From the NCBI GenBank assembly GCA_036417435.1, contig CM070906.1:43723396-43787395 (forward strand): a DNA stretch of 64,000 nucleotides, written 5' to 3'. The notes beneath the pieces were generated by a model. It saw nothing but the letters and a program-made list of their open reading frames with translations. It did no database searches and had not been told where the DNA came from. Each line of letters opens with the position of its first letter. The stretch's first letter is position 1. The DNA comes from Inia geoffrensis. Taxonomy: Eukaryota; Chordata; Mammalia; Artiodactyla; Iniidae. Shown here one piece after another: positions 12,693 to 25,271 of this stretch. The translations under genes were made by a program, and so were the position numbers.

Positions 12693-13135
12693 ATGAATAT
12701 TACTCAGCCACAACAAAAAAGAATGAAATCCTGCATTTTGCAACAATGTGAATTGACCTAGAGGGTATTATGCTCAGTGATACAAGTCAGACAAAAAACA
12801 AATGCTGTATTGTGTCACTTATATGTGAAATCTAAAAAATAAAACAAAAGAGTGAACATAACAAAACAGAAACAGATTCACAGATAAAGAGAACAAACTA
12901 GTGGTTACCCGTGGGAAGAGGGAAAAGAGAAGAGTAAGACAAGGGTAAGGGATTAAGAGGTACAAACTGCTATGTATAAAATAAGTAAGCTACAAGGATA
13001 TATTGTACAGCACAGGGAATATAGCCAATATTTTATAATAACTTTAAATGGAAAATGTAAAAATTTTGAATCATTATATTCGATACCTGAAACTAATATA
13101 ATATTGTAAATCAACCATATACCACAATAAAAAAA

Positions 13136-13894
13136 GAATAGAAACATGAAATCCAAAAGATCCAGCAAAGCATTCTAAATATTCAATCAATATACTTGAG
13201 ATACTCTGTACATAAATGACCATGGTACTGTGCATAGTATTTAGCAACATTTAACAATGACTTCTAATTTTAATTCTAGGTTTTTTCCCCTAAATTCTCT
13301 CTAGATTACATTAGAGTTTAAAATAATCTGATTTTTAAATTTCCCACATAACTTTTAGAAAAAAATAGAAAATATGGTGATAGTAACACATAACAAAAGA
13401 GGACCCAGTAAAATTACTTTAAATAAACAAACAGAACATTATCAGACCTACTGGGATGCAACGGACAATAGCGTACACTGGCTGCAAGCCACTACATGAC
13501 TTAAAACAGTTTACCCAGACTCATGAAATGAGTGGCCGCAGGAAAATATCTAGCAAAAGAGCAACTTCCAGAATTTACCATTCCTCTGTGACCATCTTAA
13601 AGCAAATTAATCCAGAAACTAGTAGGAGATCAGACTACCTAGGTGGTCTCTGAGTTACATAGCCCTAGAAATACAGCAACTGATGCAAAGCAACCATAAA
13701 TATCTTCCAACAATCATGCAAGATGTCTCAATCACACCACAAAAATTATACAAGAATCACTCAAATGTAAAAATTGGATGATTTTCTACATAATTTTTCT
13801 ACATAATTCTTAGACTTTCACAAAATTTAGGCAGAATTGCTGCTGAAAAATTGTTGGGAAATTCTTCTAAAGTTCCTAAGCAGAACAAAGTGGA
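13136..13894. other. Intergenic, nothing recognised
   Basis: Includes a 65-codon open frame at 13456-13653 with no recognisable similarity or splice context. I treat it as chance. Confidence 0.4.
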
Positions 13895-14105
13895 ATCACA
13901 CACGAGAGCCCCAAAATTTCACTTACTGTGTGATCTCGGATAAGTTACTTCACTCATTTATGCACATTGACTTGTATGCATATGTTTACCTTTCTCTCTC
14001 ACTAGAAAATAAGCTTCTTGAAGGCTTGGATTGTGTTTTTTGATCTCTGCTTTATCCTAGTGCAGGGACAATGGAACACAGTAGGCACTCTATAAATATA
14101 TGACA
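13895..14105 (+). repeat. MIR piece followed by L2 3' end
   Basis: 'tgtgatctcggataagttacttcac' matches the MIR core. It is followed by the L2-tail pattern 'agaaaataagcttcttgaagg ... cctagtgcaggg ... cacagtaggcactctataaata'. Confidence 0.75.
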
Positions 14106-14985
14106 ATTGACTGCCTGCCTGTCAGGGAATGTGAAGGTATGAAACGAACAAATTATCAGCTACAGGATAGGAGCTACCAGGATAAAGGCCAGAGTCAGTG
14201 TTAAGACTGGTTCCAAAACCAGGACGTACTAAAAGAAAAACTGGTAGAAGAAAAGAGGAACCCAAGGAAAAAACAAGGAATCAGTCATATATTCCTGAGC
14301 AGGCAATCAGGGTAGTATAATATATTTGTGGTGAACAGCACCTTGACCTAGGTGGATGTTTAAACATCACAGACATGTATGTGTCTGGTCCCACTGCAAG
14401 TTATCTGAAGGGATCAGCAGCTGCCCAAGTTCATAATATAAGACCAATATTTGAGTTCTGTCTTTTCAGCATGGACACTCTAATGACTTTACTTTTTCGT
14501 AATTGTGAATTCCCAATTGGAATTACAATAGTAGCCCATTTCCTTGTAGAACTGATTTGAGGTTTTTCACATTATCTTTAAAAATCCTTAGGTTTTTTTC
14601 TTTCCACAAACCTCTAAATAACAATTCTATTTCTCTTGTCTCCTTTCAATTAAACTTTTGAAAGCGTTATCTCTTTTCATTTTTATTTGCTTCCAAATTA
14701 TTTTACAATTCACTACACTCTAGCTTCTGACCCTTGAATTCCATAAAAAGAACCTTTGCTAAGATCATCCTTGACCTTACATGATTATCTGAATGTAATT
14801 AAAATCAACAAACACCTTTAAATTTCTGTCTCATATAACCTACATTGGACAATAATAACTATCCCCTTATTTTTCACATGCTTTTTTCCCCCTTGATTTG
14901 CAGGATACAAGACTGTTTGGTTTTCTTCCTGTCTGGATAATTTTCCTTTGTCTCTTTAAAATGCCCATCTTCCAACGAGCCATTA
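14106..14985. other. Intergenic, nothing recognised
   Basis: No repeat that I can name. The last part may already be decayed upstream L2 sequence, because L2 is clear from about 14990. Confidence 0.35.
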
Positions 14986-14989
14986 AATG

Positions 14990-16430
14990 ATAGTGTTACA
15001 CAAAGGTAAGTCTCACTTCCTTTTCTGTTTTCACTCTATATTTTCTCAGAGAGCAATCTCATCCACTCCCATGATTTCCATCACCACTACTGACTCCTAA
15101 ATTTACCTGTAGTCCAGACCTTTCCTCTGAACTCCAAACATATATATATAAAAGCTTGCTCAACATCTCTAGATATTTAAAAGGACCTAAAATTCAACAC
15201 ATCCAAAATGACTCAAAGTAATAAGAAGAGTAGCTTATTAAGCTCTTGCCCCATTCCACATAATGCTCTCAGTAAGTTAGGTAATATTACCGTCATAATC
15301 CTCATTTCATAAGTGAGGAAAATGGGGCATAAAGAATATAAGTAAACTGCCCAAGTACATACAGGTAACAAGTCTCAGACCTAAGAGTTGAATCCAGGCC
15401 TCCCAGGTACAGAGATTAATTTCTTAACCACCATACTATACAGCTTCCAAATCTTCCTGTTTAAACCTGGTCTTCTTTCACTATTATACATCTCTGTAAA
15501 TGGTCCTCTACTGGTAACCTATCACAGAATACAATGAGAAACAACTGCATTCTTCCTCCACCTCAGTTGACTGGCAGTTCAACTATGTTCTATAGAGACA
15601 GTTTTTCCCTTGCTCCTTTGGAAAAATCTCCAGTGTACTCCCTATCTTATTTGCTCACTCAAGACACAAAAAACAATCTAATTTTGCTAGTTAAAATACC
15701 AAGGCCTATGTAATAGTTACAAAATCCAAAATCCATGCATCCACTTTCATGGCCTCCACTTCAACACCCCGGGTCCAATCTAACATTTTCTTTCACCTTG
15801 ACTACTTACTGTTCAATAGCCTACTACTTTCCCTCCATACACTCTGATACCCTTAAATGTTTCCTAAATGGCAGTTTGAATGATCTTTTCAAACAGATCA
15901 GATCGGCTGCTGCTTAAACCATTTTAATGGATACTCCATACTCTGAGGCCAAAACCAAAATCTTTAACCTGTCTTGTAGGGCTTTGTGAAGTCTGGACCT
16001 TGTCTTTCTGCAAGTTCATCACATTACTCTTCGCCTTGATTCAATCAAACTTCTTTTCAGTTCCTTGAAATAGTTATATTCTTCTTGCTTTAGGGCCTTT
16101 GCACATACTCCTTCTTCATCTGGAACATTCCCTCAAAAAAAATGTTTACTTTAGTAAACTCTTATTCATCTTTCAAACCTCAGCTCAAATTTATTTCTAT
16201 CACAAGCAAAATCTCTTTAGCACCCATTATAAGGCAGGTTCCTGTGTGCTCCTAAAACAAGGGTCTTGTCCTTTTGGGCCTTTCCATCAGTTTTAATCAT
16301 TCATTTCCTTGTATAATTAGACTGTGATGGGGGCTTTGTCTATTTCACTCACTGATATATCCCCAGCACCTAGCTTATATACCTGCTATACTATAAAGAG
16401 TAAATGAATATATTAGTTCAGTGAGTAAAT
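14990..16430 (+). repeat. Long L2 LINE fragment split by a MIR
   Basis: The sequence runs through the L2 3' half in order: 'gactcctaaatttacc ... ctgaactccaaac', 'cagatcggctgctgct', 'agggcctttgcacatactcc' and 'agacatatccccagcacctag'-like tail, finishing near 'agagtaaatgaata'. A MIR (15215-15447) is inserted. The L2 is far too decayed to encode protein. Confidence 0.85.
15215..15447 (-). repeat. MIR SINE nested in L2
   Basis: Reverse-orientation MIR with 'ctcatttcataagtgaggaaaatgggg', 'aactgcccaagtacatacaggtaac', 'gttgaatccaggcc' and 'cttaaccaccatactata'. Confidence 0.88.
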
Positions 16431-16889
16431 TAACTATGGTAAATTAAGTTATGCTTTTTAAGCTATAAAGACTTTTAGTATGACACATTCTATTTATAAA
16501 AACCTGTCCTTAAAATGATCCTAGTACTCAATATTTCAGCACTGAATTAATCAGAAATATGAAAATCACATATTTCCATAAATATACTTACAAAAACATA
16601 AATATGTAAAATATTTTTTTCATGCTTATCAACTTTGCTAAGGATGGGCTGACTCTTTTAGGTCATTACATCTTAATAATCCCTATATGAATCAGTCAGT
16701 GTCATTCTTCCATTACCTCAGATCATACCATCTGTCCCACAAACACATGGCCTAGACCATAGGGAAGACAGAGTGATTTACTTTAAATGAACTAGCACAA
16801 AATTAATTTCTCTAACTTGAAAAATCACTGGTTGGTGTTAAACCACATCACATTATATAGAATATTATAATAATGTTGCTTCACCTTGC
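16431..16889. other. Intergenic, nothing recognised
   Basis: AT-rich DNA without a coding or repeat signal I can support. Confidence 0.35.
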
Positions 16890-17110
16890 AAAGAGTGGTA
16901 ATATAATGACAGTATAGGACAGTGGAAAGAAAATGGGCCCAGGGATCAGACAGATCTGGATTTGAATCTTGTCTCTGCCATGGGCCAACTATACAGCCAT
17001 GAAAAATCATCTTAACATTCATAAACCTAATATTTTCTCTGTAAAAATGGAAATTATAAATACTTTCTTCATGGAATTGTAAAGATTAAATGAGATATAA
17101 GACCTTATGT
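16890..17110 (+). repeat. MIR SINE
   Basis: Nearly full MIR: 'cagtggaaagaaaatgggcccagggatcagacagatctggatttgaatc', then 'ctgtaaaaatggaaattataaatac' and 'gattaaatgagatata'. Confidence 0.88.
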
Positions 17111-18534
17111 TATAATTGAATTTTCCAGAAACCAAGAAATTATACATAGATTTAGTAATCCGGACTCAACTAACGATTAGCTGTGACCTTGGTTTTATCT
17201 CAACCCTTCAGCTTTTCCCATACTGATAATTTTCGAGTCACACCTGCAACAACAAACCTTTATTTTCTAGCGAACAATTCCCAGAGTTTTGGGTCACTGC
17301 TTCCTTTTCTAAAATAATCTTATATTTATCTCTTTTTGTGATATACTACCAGTCGCTAACATAAATTACAAATATCTTATATACAGTAGTCTCACCAAAA
17401 GAGAGAATAATATTTTGTATTTGCTCAAGCAATCTTAGACACCCTCACTCGTTTGGAATTCAAAATTTAAATAAATCAGTTGGCTTCTGTGAGGAAATTT
17501 TACTGTCCTTTCTGTCTGAGGAGTTTTGCAGCTTGAAATGAGGAAACTATTTGAAAACTGGTTTCCATGCTTTACATATATAAAGTAAATTGTGTATCTA
17601 GTATACTAGACAGGTCAGCTACTCATATGCCAATTTAACTTTTATGTATTTTTTTATTATGACCTTGCATAAAATCGGCAGTTTCCAAATGGTAAGTAAC
17701 AATCTTCCTAAGAAGAGTTATCCTCCAAATTAGAAGAAAATTACTTTCTCAATTCAGACTTGCATATTAATTTTCACTTGAAGTTAATGTTTTTCTTCTT
17801 TCAGACTGACTTCAAATCAGAAGCAGATTATTTGTCTGACTGAATATTTACAAAAGGATCCTTATTCCTCAGTGTAACACGTATTTATGATAACCCAAAA
17901 GTTAAAGCTAGTGCAAGGAATAAGAATAGGACATAAAATATGCAACAACTTGAGACTAAAAATAATCCTCCTCAAACCCTAGGACCATCTCTCTGTTCCT
18001 TCAGAAAACTCAGTATTCTACACACAATAAATGTTAAATAAACATTTTATGAATAAAAAAGTGGATGAGGAAGAGGAAGATGCTCAATATCTAATGGAAT
18101 AATGGGGTTGGATATAGCTTTATAAAGCTTATTCGATATATTTTGAAAATCACTAAAAATTTAGTCTTTGACAAGCCCCATTTGGTAAATTTCATTTCAG
18201 GATGCAGATATGTGGGTATACATAGGGATGTCAAAAGTCATAGAAGTAGTACAGATTAAGTATAGAATATTAGGGGGATGAGGGGAACCCTGTGAACACC
18301 CAATTCAGAGGTCAAGAACAAAACTGCATTCTGCAGAGGAAAATGAAAAGAGCTGTTCAGACAGGAATGGAGGAGATGAGTAGAAAATTGAGAAAAAAGT
18401 AAATTATGCTTTTAAGTAAAAGATTGCATCCTTCTCTGCCAAATGCTACAGAAGCCACAACGATGTGGACTTAGAAGATCCATAGGATTTTGTAGTGAGG
18501 GCATCATGAAGATATCACTCCCCAATTTATATTT
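17111..18534. other. Intergenic, nothing recognised
   Basis: No exon, RNA gene or repeat that I can name in this 1.4 kb. Confidence 0.35.
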
Positions 18535-18910
18535 TATGAAGTGCTTTTATATGCATTGTTCAGTTTAATACTCAAAGCACAACACTAAAAGATCAACATG
18601 ATAGTATATTAGAATTTGTACAAATGAAAAAAACTGAGATCCAATTATTTGTGTAGGACCTTACAGCTACTAAATGAGAAAGCCAGGAAAAACACGGTAT
18701 TATTTGTAATAAAAACACTAAATCATCATTTACATTTAATAAGCACCAGGTACTATTTTTAGTTCATTATCATCCCATTTAATCCTCACGATGACCTTAT
18801 GAGGTATGTTTTATTATTCTCATGTCACAGATGCAAAATCTTATTAGGCCACTAAGGATAAAACGACTTGTCCAAGGTCATATAATAGTACTGGAAAGGC
18901 TATTTTGATG
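18535..18910 (-). repeat. Two adjacent MIR SINEs
   Basis: The first (about 18540-18690) has 'cagtttaatactcaaagcacaac' and 'ccttacagctactaaatgagaaagcc'. The second (about 18720-18905) has 'taataagcaccaggtac', 'cccatttaatcctcacgatgacc', 'cttgtccaaggtcatataatagta'. Both are in reverse orientation. Confidence 0.8.
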
Positions 18911-19359
18911 AAATAATTCTGGTTTTCCAAATTCCTCTGAGTCATCTGTTTGATACTGTGACACTGAAGTACTTGATTATTTCATCCTAACAAAAAACTC
19001 CTTATTTAATCCACACATTAAAGGTCAGGTCAGTATCACCACGTGTTAGAGCTTTTCCTCTACCCTATCCTTATTTTCCAAGTACCAATCTACATTAAAG
19101 AACAAACTTCCAGATCCCTATAAGCATTGTCATAAAATGTTGTTTTATAATTCAACTCGGATACATGTGAGAATTAGTTCAACCATCTCAGTGGTTTGCC
19201 CTCTGTTTCATATTCTCCATCATGTAAACAAAACTAAAAATACTTTCCCCTCTACTTTTCATCCCTCCTGCATCCATTTATTCTTTTGATTGGGCTAAGA
19301 TTAAATATGCACCAAGATATTTAGTCAATGTAATCTAATTCAGCTATGTATGGGCACTG

Positions 19360-19520
19360 GAATTAGACCCAAACTCTTGCTCTCACAGGACACATAAGCT
19401 TTGACAAGATATCTTTCCTTTTGGAGGTTCAATTTCTTCACTTAATAAATGGAGAACATGAGACAGTTGTCCATCAGGTTGTCATGAAAATGAAAGTGTC
19501 TCACACGTATCAGGACTTCA
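19360..19520 (+). repeat. MIR SINE
   Basis: Decayed MIR: 'ggaattagacccaaactc', 'gttcaatttcttcacttaataaatgg', 'gttgtcatgaaaatgaaagtg'. Confidence 0.65.
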
Positions 19521-20452
19521 TTAAATACTTAAGATCTAACTCCACTGCTAATATTGTCAATAAATTCACCAAAAAAATCATAAAAAATTAGCTTTAGAAA
19601 GTATACAAGTGTTTCCCTATTAATAATTTGTTGTATCATATTTTAGGTATAGTTTCTTACTTTTGACTTTTAATCAATCAGTAATAATGTGAAGTTATTT
19701 GTTGATTGTTGAGACTCACTAAATATTTTATTTTAACCTGAGTAGAATCAAGTGACTCCACTGCTTCCTGGTCATATTACAACAGAAATTTCAATTTGAC
19801 CACACTGCTATTTTAGATTTTTCTTTTCCTTTAGTCTCAGCTCTTCAACTCACTGCCTAGATGGATAGTACCTAGTATAGAATTACAGATGTGGCTTTGA
19901 AATTTTTACTGGAGTAATAACTAGCAAATATAATTTACAACTTGTAGTGGAGTAGATCTGATCATTGAAATAAGTGCTTATTAGGTCAATAATACATATT
20001 GTTTAATTACTTAACCTTTACCTCTGCAGGCACCAAGTCTTCAACAATTAAACTGTCTCTTCCAAATTATCAACCTCCTGAGTTTACTAGATGTATCTTG
20101 AGAAGCAGTTACATATTCGAATTTTTCAACCCCTCTCTGATGAGTCCCAGTATGCATATTCCATTTTTTATGGAATCTCAATTAGCATCTAAGAGCACAC
20201 TTTGAATAATGTTAATTTAGAATGTTCTACCTTCAAAAAATAATGTACACTGACCATGAAACTTTTGCTATTTTGTGGGCACGTTATATGCTTACATCAC
20301 TAAAAACTCCAAAAGTACGGCAGGTTTCCAGTAAAGCTTGTTCTAATAGTTCAAATTATATTAACAAGACCCATTTTCTCTCAAGCTCTCCACTGGCCTC
20401 ATGCTGTCTCCTTGTCTCCACACTATGGACTCTCTGTAGCTACCTCTAAAAA
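19521..20452. other. Intergenic, nothing recognised
   Basis: Contains short open frames (19999-20205, 20222-20449) without any recognisable motif. Treated as chance. Confidence 0.35.
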
Positions 20453-20545
20453 GAAAAAAGAGAGACAAAGAAAGGGAGGGAGGGAAGAGAGGCGAGGGGA
20501 GGAGATGGGAGGGGAGGGGAGGGGAGGGAGAAAGGAAAAAGTTAA
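20453..20545 (+). repeat. GA-rich low-complexity tract
   Basis: Purine-only run with repeated 'ggggag' units (clearest at 20500-20530). Confidence 0.95.
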
Positions 20546-20900
20546 AGGAAAAGAAAAAAAGCCTTCATTTGTAGTATCTGTGATTTCTGTGGTGTAAATA
20601 CTCCCAACACAGCCATGGCCATTTGAAGCTATCAATGTATATAACTGAATCCAGGATGGGTTATACAATCAGCTCTCATGAAGCAGTTAAGGGCCAGTTC
20701 CAAAATTACCTCTGTTAATTGCAGCTCAGTGTTCATATTTTTATATCACTAAGTCTTGGAGGACAAAGTTTCTTTTGGTAGCTCCTGAGGAAGAAGTAGA
20801 AAATGTCTTTTCCCCAAAGCCTTCCACTAGTTTGCCAGTATCTCATGAACTCTGAATGGTTTACTTATCCATGAAATTTCTGGGGGAATGAAATAAACTA

Positions 20901-20916
20901 ATTAGCTTAAGCTAAT
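20901..20916. promoter_or_regulatory. Perfect 16-base palindrome with two TAAT cores
   Basis: ATTAGCTTAAGCTAAT is its own reverse complement and offers two inverted homeodomain-type TAAT cores. Function is inferred only from the motif; it may be chance in AT-rich DNA. Confidence 0.3.
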
Positions 20917-21015
20917 CTGGGGCTCACTGATCTGTGAACCATGCTGCCCAAATGTTTCTCCATTTGGACAGAGCAGAGTGAAATCCCCATTCAGAAACAA
21001 GGGGATCGCTAATTA

Positions 21016-21124
21016 AAAAAAAAAAAAAAGATAGGAAAATAGATGGAAGGAAGGGAGGGAGAGAAGGGGGGAAGGAGGAAGGGAAGGAAGGAGGGAAGGA
21101 GGGAGGGAAGGAAGGAGGAAGGAA
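21016..21124 (+). repeat. Poly(A) followed by (GGAA)n low-complexity tract
   Basis: An A15 run followed by about 85 bases of 'ggaagga' type units. The arrangement resembles the decayed tail of a retroposed element, but I could not identify its body. Confidence 0.9.
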
Positions 21125-21125
21125 A

Positions 21126-22884
21126 CCAAAAATATGCCACTAGAGCACAAAAAAGAAAATCCATTTAGATTAAAATATCAGCACTATACTTGAGTCCAAG
21201 CTCTGTAAAGGCAGAGGCATTTCTGTCTCCATTTTATTTTTGTTGATACTACTGGTAAGTATCCAATAAATACTTGTTGAATAAAAGTTAAACAGGAGGC
21301 ACCCAAATAATTTTGACTAGATGAATGAGAAAAGTTAAAATTTTTACACAAATAACTTGGTTACTGGCTTTTCACTATTAAAATACTTGAACTTTGATAC
21401 ATGGACCAGTATCAGATACATGGACCAGTATCAGTGTCACTAGTTTTGTAAACAGTCCTGTAAGTTATAGTGATTCACACTCTCCAAAATGATCCACAGC
21501 CATTATATTAAATTCTAGCCTATGACGGGTTATGCTGAGGTACTAGTGTATTTTTCTGGCTTTAACTATGAAAATTGGTCCATTATCATACACCAAACAA
21601 TGCTGTTATCATAAAAGAACCCATTTAAGGATGTTAATAGGCATTTCACTAACTGCACCACCCAACTAATAGAGCATGTAGAAGGACTGTAGAGTGGTCA
21701 GCCATACATGATGTTGGGGAAAATAAAGATCTGCCAGATAAAGATGCACCTGTGCTCATCCACAGGCACTGCTTCAACATCAGCAGGTCATTATTGATTA
21801 ATTTAAGTGCCTTTTTTTATCTTTCTGAGGAGAATTGAAATATTTTATGGGCAGCAAACAGAGAAGCATCTTCCTTTTATTTTCTCTCCATATAGTACTT
21901 TTGCAAATGTTAAAATAGCTACTCAATTGTTTTCTCCCTAGTGTCCTGTGTATTCTGTGGACTATGTAGAGATTAATAGCAGCCAGCAATAATCTGTTGT
22001 CCTGTGTGGAAAAAAAACTATGCTGCTGTTTCTGGAAAGAAATAATTGGTATGTAGCTTAGAGTCAACGTCTGCATTTAATGGAGCATAAAGCGGTGGTA
22101 TTTCTCATGAAGGAGGCATATTATCCGTTTAAACAGCTTTCAGCCTTGCACATAAATTAGGCATTCGACAAGCTTTGGAAAAAGAGAAACCACAGAGTAA
22201 TGAATTAACATGCTTGCATATTCCTAACAAAGAAACCATCTCTTTTGAAAAGAAGAGAAAGCTCCAGCGTCTCTGCTACATGTGGAAATCTGAAATTAAT
22301 TATTGACTTTTCCATATTGTTTGCAGCCACTTTGCCCATTTATTGTAAAATGTATATATGGTAATTGTTTTTACAGGAGCTCATAAAACTCAGACTGTGA
22401 ATGAGATAATGTATGACCAATTTATCACATATGCCCTTCAGACATAGAGCTAAACCTGGCATAAATGAAAAGTGGTCAATGCACATTTTGTCAAGGTCTT
22501 CTCTTACTGAACCAGGGAAAGAAAATGAAATGGTAAAATTCTCAAATAGCTGCAATTGAAAAACATTTTACATTTCTCTAAACTATTTCCCTTACCAGTT
22601 AAAAACCAATTTGGGTTGGTTTCTAGAATCACTCTTGGTGAATATATAATTTATGCCAAAAAATGATAATAATTTACAGAATATGGAACTTGACAAACTG
22701 TTTTCCCATTCACTGTACATAACACCATAATTACCATTCTTTGAAAAAGAAATTGAACACATATCTGCTGTTAAACTTGTACTAAATTTAAGGAAAAATT
22801 AATATGAAATATACTTTTCAAGTTATCATTCTCTGTATATGATAGCAGCTGTGTCAGCTAGGAGGAACCCATTCAATTAAGCCC
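21126..22884. other. Repeat-poor intergenic block, possible conserved noncoding DNA
   Basis: No transposon consensus is visible over most of it. A 19-base unit GATACATGGACCAGTATCA is doubled at about 21397-21435. The part from 21800 to 22560 holds many short homeobox/POU-like motifs (TTAAT, CATAAATTA, TTGCATAT). No coding frame of substance is seen. Confidence 0.35.
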
Positions 22885-23115
22885 AAATCCCTAAGCAAGA
22901 GTGCCAACACTGACAGAGGTGACCACTAATCTCCTCTAGGGAAGGAGATTCCACACCTTCTTTAGTAGCTCATTCCAATAGTTAAAGTCAGTAATGCTTT
23001 CACCAAGTGCTCTTTCTTTCATTGAATTGAAACCTTCCTGCCTCAGAGTTGACCCATTCAGCTTCCTCTTAGGTCATTAGGTAGTAAATAGGTATATAGT
23101 AAATTTTCGTCAGAC
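22885..23115 (+). repeat. Ancient CR1/L3-type LINE 3' fragment
   Basis: The pattern 'gggaaggagattccacaccttc ... agctcattccaatagttaaa ... aagtgctctttc ... tgaattgaaaccttcctgcc ... agttgacccattcagc' follows the mammalian L3/CR1 3' end. It is heavily diverged. Confidence 0.65.
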
Positions 23116-23649
23116 CCTTTTTCAGAAGACCCTGCAAGATATAACAGAATTTATTAAATTCCTGGTGAATGAATCGATAACCCAATATAGCTGTAGTATT
23201 GAAATGAGGGTGTATTTAAGCGGAAAATATTTACTTAGCATATTAGAAAAAATTAAGAGGAAACTCAATCATTTCAAGACAAGATAACAAATAAAACTCT
23301 GCAAATAGAGAAAGGTCCAAATGTAATTTTTATATTAATGAAAGGGAGTTTAATGCAAAGGAATCATCAACAATAAGATTAATTGTTAAAGGGTAGTGAC
23401 CACATAGGTAAATTCAACTAAGAGTTTCCCCCTTGACTCTAGACTTTGAAGAGAAATCTGTTTCTACAAGGACCAGAATTAGAACTGAGTGCAATGCCAT
23501 ATGTTAGGCCACAATGCTTCACCCACTAAGTGTCTGTTTTTCAGAAATATGATAATTCATTAGGCACAGGAGTAGGGGACTTCAAAAAAAATAATTGGCT
23601 AATAAAGGGTAAGAGAGAGTTTAATGACTAAAAGAATAGAGGATCGTTC
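23116..23649. other. Intergenic, nothing recognised
   Basis: AT-rich DNA without a supported feature. Confidence 0.35.
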
Positions 23650-23675
23650 AAATGGGGTTAAGAATGCAAGCTCTA
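23650..23675 (+). repeat. MIR, 5' piece (split by the L1 insertion)
   Basis: 'ggggttaagaatgcaagctct' matches the MIR start 'tggttaagagcacggactctgg'. The continuation is found more than 6 kb away at 29885-30060, after the inserted L1 unit. Confidence 0.75.
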
Positions 23676-23689
23676 GGGCCAGGGTCAAG

Positions 23690-25215
23690 ATGGCAGAGTA
23701 GAAATGCCCTGAGCTCACCTCCTCTCATGAGCACACCAAAATCACAACTATCTGCAGAACAACCATCAACGAAAAAGACTGAAACCTAACAGAAAAGATC
23801 TTATACAACTTAAGACATAAAGAAGGAACCACATGAGATGGGTAGGAGGGGCGGGCTCACAATATAATCAAGTCCCATACTCCCGGATGGGTGACTCACA
23901 AACTAAAGAATAATTATGTTGTAGAGGTTCTCCCACAGGAGTGAGAGTTCTGAGCCCCATGTCCAGTTCCCCAGCCCAGGGGTCCTACACCGGGAAGACA
24001 AGCCTCCAAAGCACTTGGCTTTGAAGGCCAGTGGGGGTTTATTTCAGGAGTTCCAAAGGACTGGGGGAAATAAAGACTTCACTCTTAAAGGGAGCACACA
24101 AAGTCTCTCACAGCTTCCAAGACCCAGGACAAAAGCAGTAATTTGATAGGAGCCTGGTCCAGACCTGCCTGCTGGTCTTGGAGTGTCCCCCAGAGAGGTG
24201 GGGGGCAGCTATGGCTTATCCTGGAGACAGACACTGGGGGCAGCCATTCACGGGAGATTCTTCTACAGCATGGACACTGATGCAGGCAGGCGCCATTGTG
24301 GAATTCTCCCTCTAGCTTTTTAGCACCAAGACCTGGCCCTACCCAACAGCCTGTAGGAACCAGTGGTAGTAGGCCTCAGGCCAAGCAATTACCTAGACAG
24401 GGACACAGCCCCAACCATCACCAGACAGGCCACCTAAAAACTTCCTGAGCCCAGAGCCACCTCTAGACATGACTCTAGACACAGTCCTGCTCACCAAAGG
24501 ACAGGACCTGGTGCCACACACCAGCAGACAGGCACCAGGTCCTATCCTCCAGGAAGCCTCCTCTAGCCTCTGGGGCAGACTCACCCACCAGGGGGCAGGC
24601 ACCAGATCCACAAAAACTAAGATATCCCAGCCTGCAGAACCAGCCGGCCCACAGCAGGTCAGACCCTGCCCTGGGATGAACTGGGACCAAGCACGGCCGA
24701 CACAAGCTTTGGGACACCCAGGACCCTGTACCCAACTGCATCAGGAAACACCCCCTCCACACCAGTGATCATCTGACACCAGCTTTGGGATTCCTGGGCC
24801 TGGCAGCCAGACTGCAGGACCCAGCTCTGCCTGCCAGTAGTCTGGCATTAATCCCAAGACCTGGCTTCATCCACTAGTGAGCAGGTAACAGCTCCAGAGT
24901 CTTCTGGACCCTAACTCTGCCCACCAGTGAGCCAGCACTAGCCCCAAGGCTCCATGCAGTTCCGCTCCAGCCGCCTCATAACCAGGCCCTACCAAACCGC
25001 AGCCAACGGCCTCCACACATGGCAGGGTCTGGCAACCAACCAGACTAGGAGCCAATCAAGCCTACCAGGCTGTCCACATAGCCAATTCGCTACAACAGAA
25101 GGACCCATACATCCCTCATTAGTAGAACCCCTTGAGCATATAGCTCTGGTGACCAGATGGGAGTCCACTTCAGGGATGCATAGGATGACTCCTAGAGAAA
25201 ACCACCTTTCCAAGG
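23690..25215 (+). repeat. L1 5'UTR with degenerate internal repeats
   Basis: GC-rich compared with the surroundings. It is built from loosely repeated 40-50 base units of the type 'cccaccagtgggcaggcaccag' and 'ccaagacc'. It is homologous to 52300-53840, the 5'UTR of another L1. Long open frames on both strands here are a by-product of the composition. In L1 biology this region carries the internal promoter. Confidence 0.82.
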
Positions 25216-25271
25216 TTGGGAAATGCAACTAACCTACCAAATACAGAAAAATACAAAAGAACTTAGACAAA

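Larger units (their letters stand above)
8603..12835 (+). pseudogene. L1 ORF2, broken
   Basis: The ORF2 start codon context 'aaaatggcaataagtacata' lies at 8603. Endonuclease-domain sequence runs to about 9500 and reverse-transcriptase sequence to about 11500. The C-terminal region ends in 'ctt ata tgt gaa atc taa' at 12835. Many stops and frameshifts are present. The catalytic FADD block near 11070-11090 reads as F-T-D-G, so both catalytic-core context residues and the frame are lost. The only open stretches are short (10839-11021, 11740-12012, 12281-12493). Confidence 0.85.
8385..13135 (+). mobile_element. 5'-truncated LINE-1, plus strand
   Basis: It begins in the spacer between ORF1 and ORF2 ('tgactatcagtttaaaac', 'catggtaaccacaaatcaaa'). 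It continues through the whole of ORF2 and ends at 'ccacaataaaaaaag'. A foreign 410-base block (9677-10090) interrupts it. Divergence is higher than in the minus-strand copy at 1.6-7.6 kb, and I could not find a convincing target-site duplication. Confidence 0.9.

Noticed and set aside
13456..13653. 65-codon open frame
   Set aside because: No family resemblance, splice sites or promoter context.
20412..20597. Open frames across the GA-rich tract
   Set aside because: Low-complexity Arg/Glu/Gly repeats caused by the purine run.
23690..25215. CRISPR-like regularly spaced repeats
   Set aside because: Units are degenerate and unevenly spaced, and are part of an L1 5'UTR in a mammalian genome.
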